Source: an uncultured Clostridia bacterium
GTDB taxonomy: Bacteria > Bacillota > Clostridia > Peptostreptococcales > Anaerovoracaceae
Assembly: GCA_938049335.1 (NCBI GenBank)
Contig: CALIYX010000022.1
Span: forward strand, 1-19,163
DNA: 19,163 nucleotides
Direction of reading: 5' to 3'
In this document: one piece after another, positions 14,600 to 19,163 of the stretch
Position numbering within the stretch: position 1 is the stretch's first letter
Layout of the letters: the number at the start of each line of letters is the position of its first letter
Program-made: the position numbers and the translations under genes
The notes under the pieces: generated by a model
Database searches by the model: none
Seen by the model: the letters and a program-made list of their open reading frames with translations, nothing else
What the model was told of the DNA's origin: nothing

Positions 14600-15346
14600 A
14601 TGAAAATGTCAAATGAGGTTGCAACAAAAATTATTGTTGATTGTGCAAGAGAATACCACAACAATCTTGAGCATCAAAATCTTTTAATAGTATTCGGCTC
14701 TCCAAACACTCCATACTATTTTGAAACAGCTTTTTTACCAAGTAATTTCCTCCATCTAACTGGCGTTAAGCCTGTTTCTGATAAAGTTTCCGGTGGCTTC
14801 GCTTTTTATCAAAAAGCTTTAAGCAGAAAGCTGAACCCAAATGACTTTACCCTAGAGGAAAACGGCACGACTGAAAGAAAACTCTCTGTCCTCCCACGCC
14901 TAACTAAAATATATACTATGGCAAAAATGGTCGGCGACTACAATTCCGTTCGATCAATGCTGTATACAGAGAAATTAGCCGGCAATACAACCGCGTGCCT
15001 GGGCTTTATTTTTCGGAACGGTTTTTATATCCCGAACACTGCGCTAGAAGAGGACATTCGCAAGCTCTCCCTTAAGCCAACCCAAAGAGTTCTAGCTATC
15101 TTTAGAAAGCCCACTAACATCAACCGCTATCAAGAAATGTGTTACCTTGCGAAAGGAATAGACATTAATTCTATCGCCTTACCACACGATATCAAGAAAT
15201 TACTTACACTCGATCCCATAGAACACGCTGTGAAAACATTCTCTGAAACAAAAAACAGCGCTCTTCGCAAAGCTACAACAGTTCACGACAAAGCAAATCA
15301 AACAGTTGAATCAAAAACATTCCGGACACCTGACATTGAAATTTAA
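14600..15346 (+). CDS. PBECR4-like protein (barnase/EndoU/colicin/RelE-fold nuclease family)
   Basis: A 248-residue protein that I assign, from memory of the family pattern, to PBECR4, a predicted RNase fold found in Clostridia mobile elements. The matching block is at residues 27-100: NLLIVFG, FETAFLPSNFLHLTGV (H52), FAFYQKAL, NDFTLEENGTTERKLSVLP. A second conserved-looking part includes CLGFIFRNGFYIPNTAL and RVLAIFRKP. The C-terminus is polar. RNA cleavage has not been shown by anything here. I chose ATG 14600, with AGGAGA 7 nt upstream, over the longer open frame that runs back into the leader RNA. It is the last + strand gene and converges on the relaxase gene. The promoter, structured RNA, hairpin and nuclease-like gene order resembles a type III toxin-antitoxin locus. 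The alternative is a defence or regulatory nuclease of the element without RNA partner. Confidence 0.62.
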   Translation: MKMSNEVATKIIVDCAREYHNNLEHQNLLIVFGSPNTPYYFETAFLPSNFLHLTGVKPVSDKVSGGFAFYQKALSRKLNPNDFTLEENGTTERKLSVLPRLTKIYTMAKMVGDYNSVRSMLYTEKLAGNTTACLGFIFRNGFYIPNTALEEDIRKLSLKPTQRVLAIFRKPTNINRYQEMCYLAKGIDINSIALPHDIKKLLTLDPIEHAVKTFSETKNSALRKATTVHDKANQTVESKTFRTPDIEI

Positions 15347-15439
15347 CTCTTTGACAAGTTGTCTGTTCTATCAAGACAAGCTTGTTACTCTGGATCTACA
15401 GCTGACTTCTCCTCTTCAAAAATCTCCACTATCTTTCTC

Positions 15440-15473
15440 CTTCCGCTGTGCAATCAAGTTTGCACGGCGGAAG
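15440..15473. terminator. Hairpin between the convergent PBECR4-like and relaxase genes
   Basis: CTTCCGCTGTGCAA (15440-15453) pairs with TTGCACGGCGGAAG (15460-15473), 14 bp with one G-T wobble, loop of 6. It lies between two convergent genes (gap 15347-15508), where a bidirectional terminator is expected. Neither side has a proper T run, so its efficiency as an intrinsic terminator is uncertain. The rest of the gap shows only short palindromes (GACAAGTTGTC near 15353). Confidence 0.5.
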
Positions 15474-15508
15474 CTTACTCTAGGGGTGGCACAGCATGTC
15501 TACGGGTA

Positions 15509-16867
15509 TCATTTTTCTATATCAGTCGCTCTGCCTTTTTCACGTACATATTCAGAAGAACTTCCATTCAAAACATGTTCCACAATTCCTCTTGCTTTTT
15601 GAATCTTTTCTAACCTATCTTTGATCCTTGCAAGCTGTTCAGCAAGAGTATTGACTTTACCGTCCTGTTCTTTTACAAGATTCATAACCTTTTCAAGATC
15701 AGCATTTATATCAACTCCTAGGCGCTCTAATTGCTCTGCCGCAAAACGAAACTCAGCCAACTCTCCACTGAATTTTTCACCGAATTTTTTTCTTGAAACG
15801 AAGTTTTGCTTCTGAAAATCCTCATAAATTGGCCGGTACCTATGAAAAGCTATCAAGTACTTCGCTGCATTCTGATACTCTTTGTTCTTTTCACTCAACT
15901 CCTTAATGGAGTCTTTCACCTCTTGCAGCCTCTCTTTTAATGTCCGGATCCTCTCATCAAAATCACCTACATCACTAATTTTCTCTTGCCGAATAAGCTG
16001 TAATGCAACTTCGAGATCCCTCAACTCCGCCCGGCTCCTCTGATTATTATAATTTCTGGCAAGCTGTGCTTCTAAGCCGATTGGTACTGTTCTGTCTCCG
16101 GAAAGACGCTGTAAAATCTTCTCCCTAGTGTAATCATCTCCTATCGTCTTTCCTCTTACCTTTGCCGCTCGTCCATTAAGGCTCTTCACTCCTATTTTAT
16201 GAAATGTGATATGTTTTCCTTCTAAAACTTCAACCCCTTCTTTCATCAATTCTTCTTTAAACTCTTGATAAGTTCTACACTTTGTCACTGCCTCATCTAT
16301 GCTATTCTTTATCTGACGTTTCCATGAGGTTCCATTTTTAATTTGTTCCCATTCATAATGTGAAATTCTATTTTTGAATTGAGGATTAGATATAACACTC
16401 AACCCGTGATCCATACAAATTCTATCACTTACTTCTCGTAACTTCTTCGCAATTTTATAGTTGTTGAATTTCTTGTAATCGTAGAATGAAACCGCATTAA
16501 AAATGATATGATTATGAATGTGTCCTTTATCTACATGTGTGCTTACAACGTACTCATACTTTCCTTCAAGAATTTCATCTGCCCATCTTTTCCCAATCAT
16601 ATGGGCCTCATCTGGAGTAATCTTATCATCTGGAGAAAAGCTCTGAATCATATGATAAGCTAAGTTTTCTGATCCTCCTGTATTCGTGTAGTCACCTTTC
16701 ATTTCTCTTCCAAGAATTGCTGTCATCCTAAATTCAAGTGCTGCTGTATATGGATCAACATTATATCCTGATATTAAAACTTGTCCTTCCGTTTTCTCAG
16801 GATCTTCTATATAATCAATCGCTCTATTAAGTGTTGACTTTATTCCGTGAATTCTTGTATACGCCAT
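15509..16867 (-). CDS. MOBP-type relaxase/mobilisation nuclease
   Basis: A 452-residue DNA-nicking enzyme that starts conjugation. The N-terminal relaxase domain has the opening MAYTRIHGIKSTLNRAIDYI with candidate catalytic tyrosines, ENLAYHMIQSF, and the metal-binding three-His motif HVDKGHIHNHIIFN (H111, H116, H118, H120 region), followed by KYxxxxx-like basic helices and a conserved GLSVI. The C-terminal half (about 250-430) is a long coiled coil. I chose ATG 16867, with AGAGG 8 nt upstream, rather than an in-frame TTG at 16885 that would overlap mobC. MobC ends 14 nt upstream, so the two form an operon. The spacing of the His motif fits the Relaxase/MobP family of Clostridia elements. Confidence 0.9.
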   Translation of the reverse strand: MAYTRIHGIKSTLNRAIDYIEDPEKTEGQVLISGYNVDPYTAALEFRMTAILGREMKGDYTNTGGSENLAYHMIQSFSPDDKITPDEAHMIGKRWADEILEGKYEYVVSTHVDKGHIHNHIIFNAVSFYDYKKFNNYKIAKKLREVSDRICMDHGLSVISNPQFKNRISHYEWEQIKNGTSWKRQIKNSIDEAVTKCRTYQEFKEELMKEGVEVLEGKHITFHKIGVKSLNGRAAKVRGKTIGDDYTREKILQRLSGDRTVPIGLEAQLARNYNNQRSRAELRDLEVALQLIRQEKISDVGDFDERIRTLKERLQEVKDSIKELSEKNKEYQNAAKYLIAFHRYRPIYEDFQKQNFVSRKKFGEKFSGELAEFRFAAEQLERLGVDINADLEKVMNLVKEQDGKVNTLAEQLARIKDRLEKIQKARGIVEHVLNGSSSEYVREKGRATDIEK

Positions 16868-16881
16868 AGCCAAAGCCTCTA

Positions 16882-17217
16882 TCAATCTATCATTTTTACA
16901 AGTCGCTCTATACAGGCACTCCTTACATTCCTGTAATATACTTGTAATGCTTTTACATCATCTAGATATATGCTTCTTGTTTCATTTGCTCTTAGTGCAA
17001 TTTGATTTATACTCCTTGCTAAATTAGAAAGCTCCTTTGTAAGGGATTTGATTTCACTGAAATCCCTTCTAATGACATAACCATCAATCAACATTTTTCT
17101 TGAATATAAAGAAAAGTTAGTTGTCCCTGCTTGTAGCATCTTTTCGTAGATCAACTTTCTTTCCTCATCGGTAACCATAAGTCTCAATGTAATCTTTCTC
17201 TCTCTATTTGCCATCAT
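16882..17217 (-). CDS. mobC: MobC-like relaxosome accessory protein
   Basis: A 111-residue protein with ribbon-helix-helix-like start (RERKITLRLMVTDEERKLIYEKMLQAG) and the MobC motif region (LTKELSNLARSINQIALRANE), as in plasmid mobilisation relaxosome proteins that bind oriT and help the relaxase. Four ATG codons stand in tandem (17223-17212); AGAAAGG ends at 17224, so the third (17217, 6 nt away) or fourth (17214, 9 nt away) is best placed, and the longer frame back to a TTG at 17301 would run into the palindromic operator. The 60 nt upstream of the start is A/C-rich on the coding strand. The gene is followed by the relaxase. Confidence 0.82.
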   Translation of the reverse strand: MMANRERKITLRLMVTDEERKLIYEKMLQAGTTNFSLYSRKMLIDGYVIRRDFSEIKSLTKELSNLARSINQIALRANETRSIYLDDVKALQVYYRNVRSACIERLVKMID

Positions 17218-17303
17218 CATCATCCTTTCTTCAATTGAATTTTGGTTATTCGAGTTTTTGACTTTTTTGGTTTTTGATTTGGGGTTTGGGGCTTGCACCA
17301 AAA

Positions 17304-17338
17304 CAATTTAGATGTCAACATACTTGACATCTAAATTG
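17304..17338. promoter_or_regulatory. Inverted repeat with 15-bp arms upstream of mobC
   Basis: CAATTTAGATGTCAA (17304-17318) and its exact complement (17324-17338) flank CATAC. The inner part ATTTAGATGTCAA also occurs at 18633-18645, where it covers the -35 box of the partition promoter. On the minus strand the arm supplies a perfect TTGACA, but I see no good -10 box 17 bp further. It could be the operator of the mobilisation genes or part of oriT. Confidence 0.6.
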
Positions 17339-17357
17339 GAAGTGTAGCTACACTTCC
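17338..17357. repeat. Perfect 20-bp palindrome
   Basis: GGAAGTGTAG is followed directly by its complement, without spacer, and abuts the 15-bp-arm inverted repeat. Such a dyad without loop is more typical of a protein-binding site than of a terminator. It belongs to the candidate oriT region. Confidence 0.6.
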
Positions 17358-17440
17358 TTTGCTTGCTGTAATTCGCTCCTCATCTGTATTTGGCTTGAGG
17401 ATTCCTATTGATTCTGATAAATACATGGTAATATTATTTT

Positions 17441-17501
17441 AAGAGATTTGCAAGAAAAGAGAAGCCTATTTCTTTGGCTTCTCTTTTCTTGCAAATCTCT
17501 T
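17441..17501 (-). terminator. Terminator hairpin of the partition operon
   Basis: A perfect 26-bp stem (17441-17466 with 17476-17501) with a 9-nt loop lies 17 nt past the stop of the RHH-like gene. On the minus strand it is followed by TTAAAATAAT, a weak T tract. It insulates the mobilisation genes from partition transcripts. Confidence 0.75.
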
Positions 17502-17517
17502 TCTAGTATTTTTACTT

Positions 17518-17796
17518 TTACAAGATACCTTCAATTTTCATTTTCTCAATATACTGATTCAAAGCCTCTCTTACAATCGAAGACTTGTCTGTCTTCCGCC
17601 TAATTGCCACAAAGGCGATACTCATGTTCTGCTCTTCCGTTATGTAAAACCCTACTTGATGTGTTTTTACCTTTTCTACTTCTAATCCATCTCTTTCGAT
17701 TCTGCTATCATCTGTAACCGGAAGTGTTTCTTTTCTCCGAATATCAGAAATAAATTGCTTTGCGGTCTCAGAAACATCAAATCTAGATTTACTCAT
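17518..17796 (-). CDS. Small RHH-like partner of ParA
   Basis: A 92-residue protein. Its N-terminal half is polar and basic (SKSRFDVSETAKQFISDIRRKE). The C-terminal part, about 45-90, has a strand (VGFYITEEQ), a helix (NMSIAFVAIRR) and a second helix (DKSSIVREALNQYIEKM), the order of a ribbon-helix-helix DNA-binding domain. Genes of this kind directly after parA encode the centromere-binding protein and autorepressor of type Ib partition systems; that role is inferred from position and fold pattern. The best start is the second of two ATGs, 17796, 5 nt after AGAGGAG; it shares one base with the ParA stop (TGATG), so the two are coupled. Likely targets are the repeats TTGACATCTAAAT in the partition and mobilisation promoters and ATGTTGA-CT-TCAACAT at the parA start point. 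Confidence 0.68.
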   Translation of the reverse strand: MSKSRFDVSETAKQFISDIRRKETLPVTDDSRIERDGLEVEKVKTHQVGFYITEEQNMSIAFVAIRRKTDKSSIVREALNQYIEKMKIEGIL

Positions 17797-18554
17797 CATT
17801 TCTCCTCTCTCAAGAATTCATCCAGGAAATCTTGATAATCCTTTGAAACATTGTTGTTTTCATCGTAAGTGTAAACATCAACCCTGTTCGCCTTTGCCTC
17901 ATCAACAACAACAGAACTGCGTATAAAGGTTTGAAAAACTCTCGACTCAATTTGTTCAGCTACTGCCTCAGCAAGCTCTCGTATTCCTCTCTCTATATTT
18001 GCTCTCGGATTATACCTTGTCAATAGAATTCCATGAACTTTCAAATCTGGATTTCCATATTCTCTTGCTAAATTAACACTGGTGAGAAGATTAATAATCC
18101 CTTTTACTCCGTCAAAACCACAGGCTGGTATGATCACTTCATCTGCTGAAAAAAAAGCATTTGTCGTCATTATACCTAAAGTTGGAGGTGTGTCCAATAA
18201 GATAAAATCATACTCATCTATTATTTCATTAAGTGCCTTCTTTAATTTATACTCTCTTCCAGTTTGAACGAATTCCATATCCGCACTTGCCAAGGCAAGA
18301 TCAGCTGGTAGCAAATCAAATACACTAAATCTTTGAATAGCTTCTGAGGCTGATGCAACTCCCTTAAGGACATCATATGTTGTTGCAAGTCCCTCGGTTC
18401 TAGCACCAATGTTCGTTGTCAAATTTCCCTGTGCATCTAGATCAACGGCAAGAACTTTATATCCTTTTCGTTTTAAGCCTGCAGCCATTGAAACCGCCGT
18501 AGTGGTTTTCGCTACCCCACCTTTTTGATTTGCAATTGCAATTACCCTTGCCAT
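17796..18554 (-). CDS. parA: ParA-family partition ATPase
   Basis: A 252-residue ParA/Soj-like ATPase that moves plasmid copies to daughter cells. It opens with the deviant Walker A motif KGGVAKTT (residues 11-18, with the signature K11), followed by the Walker A' region VLAVDLDAQGNLT with D40 and the Walker B stretch FILLDTPPTLG. It lacks the N-terminal helix-turn-helix of type Ia ParA proteins, so it is of the short Ib/Soj-like class and would depend on its small partner for DNA targeting and repression. AGGAGGAGC lies 5 nt before ATG, a near-perfect site. A consensus promoter and palindromic operator stand upstream. Confidence 0.93.
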   Translation of the reverse strand: MARVIAIANQKGGVAKTTTAVSMAAGLKRKGYKVLAVDLDAQGNLTTNIGARTEGLATTYDVLKGVASASEAIQRFSVFDLLPADLALASADMEFVQTGREYKLKKALNEIIDEYDFILLDTPPTLGIMTTNAFFSADEVIIPACGFDGVKGIINLLTSVNLAREYGNPDLKVHGILLTRYNPRANIERGIRELAEAVAEQIESRVFQTFIRSSVVVDEAKANRVDVYTYDENNNVSKDYQDFLDEFLREEK

Positions 18555-18600
18555 ACAGCTCCTCCTAAAGACAACAAAAACATAATGTTAAAACGATTTA

Positions 18601-18616
18601 ATGTTGACTTCAACAT
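18601..18616. promoter_or_regulatory. Palindromic operator ATGTTGA-CT-TCAACAT at the parA start point
   Basis: A perfect 7-2-7 inverted repeat directly next to the -10 box of the partition promoter, covering the predicted start point. The half-site ATGTTGA recurs in the initiator promoter spacer (74-80) and, as TCAACAT, in the centre of the mobC inverted repeat (17315-17321). The likely ligand is the RHH-like partner protein. Confidence 0.65.
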
Positions 18617-18645
18617 ATTATAACGTCAAATGATTTAGATGTCAA
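18617..18645 (-). promoter_or_regulatory. Consensus promoter of the partition operon
   Basis: On the minus strand TTGACA (18645-18640) and TATAAT (18622-18617) are separated by exactly 17 bp: both boxes are perfect sigma-70/SigA consensus. The -35 box lies inside the word TTGACATCTAAAT, shared with the mobC upstream repeat; a second partial copy ATTTAGATG is at 18649-18657. So strong a promoter needs a repressor, consistent with the adjoining operator. Confidence 0.88.
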
Positions 18646-18708
18646 GATATTTAGATGATATATGTTTCAGTGGTTAAACGCTCATAACGTTCTGGTTGTT
18701 GGGCAACT

Positions 18709-18988
18709 GATCCCCCACGGACGCGCTAAGGCGCGTCTAGCGTGGGGCGCTGCCGCGCGTGCTAATGCACGCGAGAATCGGCAGCGATTTACAACCTTGA
18801 TGATAACTTGATTATTATTCCGGATACCCGACTAGTACTCTTTAGTCAACTCCAATGATCAGAATCTTCTGCATGAATAACATCTACAAAGAAATCGTTA
18901 TTGCCTTTATCCTCCGCCGTTCATCGCGTGCATTAGCACGCGCGGCGGAGGCCTGCGCTAGACGCGCCTTAGCGCGTCCGCAGGGGAT
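18709..18988. repeat. GC-rich double-hairpin pair in inverted arrangement near the origin
   Basis: Four two-tier hairpins stand as two adjacent pairs: HP1 18713-18747 and HP2 18748-18786, then HP3 18911-18951 and HP4 18952-18984. HP4 is the inverse of HP1 and HP3 of HP2; 24 bp (18718-18741 vs 18957-18980) and 23 bp (18752-18774 vs 18924-18946) are exactly inverse-complementary. Inner stems are GACGCGC/GCGCGTC with loop TAAG and CGCGTGC/GCACGCG with loop TAAT. Outer stems differ in sequence between copies but still pair. The block is far more GC-rich than the rest of the plasmid. The 124 bp between the pairs are AT-rich with no gene seen and two CTTGAT words like those of the 11-mer array. Function is unknown; it lies between parA and the iterons. 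Confidence 0.8.
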
Positions 18989-19035
18989 TGGTGTTTTTGA
19001 ACTCTCTTTCTTTCTCCTTGATAGATAGATAGATT

Positions 19036-19068
19036 ATCTTGATTTTATCTTGATTTTATCTTGATTTA
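19036..19068. repeat. AT-rich tandem 11-mers, candidate unwinding element
   Basis: Three tandem copies of ATCTTGATTTT (19036-19046, 19047-19057, and 19058-19068 with a changed last base), preceded by a GATA run (about 19019-19033). AT-rich tandem repeats of this size next to iterons are typical of the DNA-unwinding element of theta-type plasmid origins. I see no exact DnaA box. Confidence 0.65.
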
Positions 19069-19108
19069 GAAGAAGAAATCCCCTTCGTTTATATGGAGTT
19101 GCAGCTTT

Positions 19109-19163
19109 AAACAACATAGACTTTTCCGCCAAACAACATAGACTTTTCCGCCAAACAACATAG
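19109..19163. repeat. Iteron array of the replication origin (right part)
   Basis: Two full 22-bp units (19109-19130, 19131-19152) and the first 11 bases of a third (19153-19163), identical to those at 1-56. The final 34 bases repeat the first 34 of the window exactly, as expected when a circular molecule is reported with a small unremoved overlap inside a tandem array. Confidence 0.88.

Larger units (their letters stand above)
17218..17517. other. Gene-free region upstream of mobC, candidate oriT
   Basis: These 300 bases hold no credible gene. They contain an A/C-rich mobC leader (17224-17300), the 15-bp-arm inverted repeat at 17304-17338, a perfect 20-bp palindrome sharing its last base (17338-17357), about 85 bp of unstructured sequence, and the terminator hairpin 17441-17501. 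For MOBP systems oriT is commonly upstream of mobC and consists of inverted repeats next to a nick site, so 17304-17440 is the best candidate here. I cannot point to the nick. Confidence 0.45.

Noticed and set aside
15306..15613. Plus-strand open frames after the PBECR4-like gene
   Set aside because: They start inside the previous gene or in hairpin DNA, lack ribosome sites and overlap the relaxase 3' end; composition is not protein-like.
14449..17298. The 10-mer GGGCTTGCAC shared by the leader RNA and the mobC leader
   Set aside because: A 10-base match between two places is expected by chance many times in 19 kb, and no wider similarity surrounds it.
17223..17301. Extended mobC start at TTG 17301
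   Set aside because: It would place the start beside the operator-like inverted repeat with no ribosome site, and the extra residues are low-complexity Lys/Asn/Ser sequence.
18787..18910. Gene or RNA promoter between the two double hairpins
   Set aside because: No open frame of useful length; the only promoter-like pair on the minus strand (TTGACT-17-TATCCG) has a poor -10 box.

Overview
The window looks like one complete, small, low-GC conjugative plasmid of about 19.1 kb from a Gram-positive anaerobe of the Clostridia (Lachnospiraceae or a related gut or oral family). Three things suggest this: the transfer genes are of the Tn1549/CTn type known from Clostridia, with no outer-membrane components; Shine-Dalgarno sites are strong; and codon use is A/T-rich. 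Window positions 1-34 are identical to 19130-19163 and lie inside an iteron array, so the molecule is probably a circle of about 19,129 bp whose ends were not trimmed. No resistance, metabolic or other obvious cargo gene is present.

Layout. (1) Replication origin and initiator: a GC-rich hairpin cluster (18709-18988), an AT-rich 11-mer array (19036-19068), 22-bp iterons across the junction (19109-19163 and 1-56), then a Rep_3-type initiator gene (122-1183) with its own promoter. (2) Transfer operon on the + strand (1261-12170): DUF3801/PcfB-like, VirD4 coupling ATPase, Maff2 pilin-like protein, TrbL/VirB6-like membrane protein, PrgI/VirB3-like protein, VirB4 ATPase, a large CD1108-like cell-wall protein with a degenerate M23 and an intact M15 peptidase domain, an anchored unknown protein, a DUF4315 coiled-coil protein and a lipoprotein. 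A long terminator hairpin closes it. (3) Accessory block (12361-15346): a serine resolvase, an ArdC-like/IrrE-like metallopeptidase, a small transposon-transfer-assisting-like protein, then a consensus promoter driving a structured leader of about 200 nt, an 18-bp hairpin and a PBECR4-like RNase-fold gene. (4) Minus-strand mobilisation genes: MobC-like accessory protein and MOBP-type relaxase (17217-15509). (5) Minus-strand partition operon: ParA and an RHH-like partner (18554-17518), behind a consensus promoter with a palindromic operator.

How the parts fit: Rep acting at the iterons replicates the plasmid, ParA/RHH and the resolvase would stabilise it, MobC and the relaxase would nick a not yet located oriT (best guess just upstream of mobC), and VirD4 would hand the relaxosome to the VirB4/TrbL/PrgI channel while the M15 protein opens peptidoglycan. 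The ArdC-like protein could protect incoming single strands.

The most noteworthy signals are: (a) the promoter, structured RNA, hairpin and RNase-fold gene order at 14342-15346, which mirrors a type III toxin-antitoxin locus although the protein is not a known type III toxin; (b) two inverted copies of a double hairpin near the origin whose outer stems differ by compensating base-pair changes; (c) two AAAACG-NN-CGTTTT palindromes, one at the transfer promoter and one upstream of the resolvase, in the format of serine-recombinase crossover sites; (d) operator-like words shared between the partition and mobilisation promoters.
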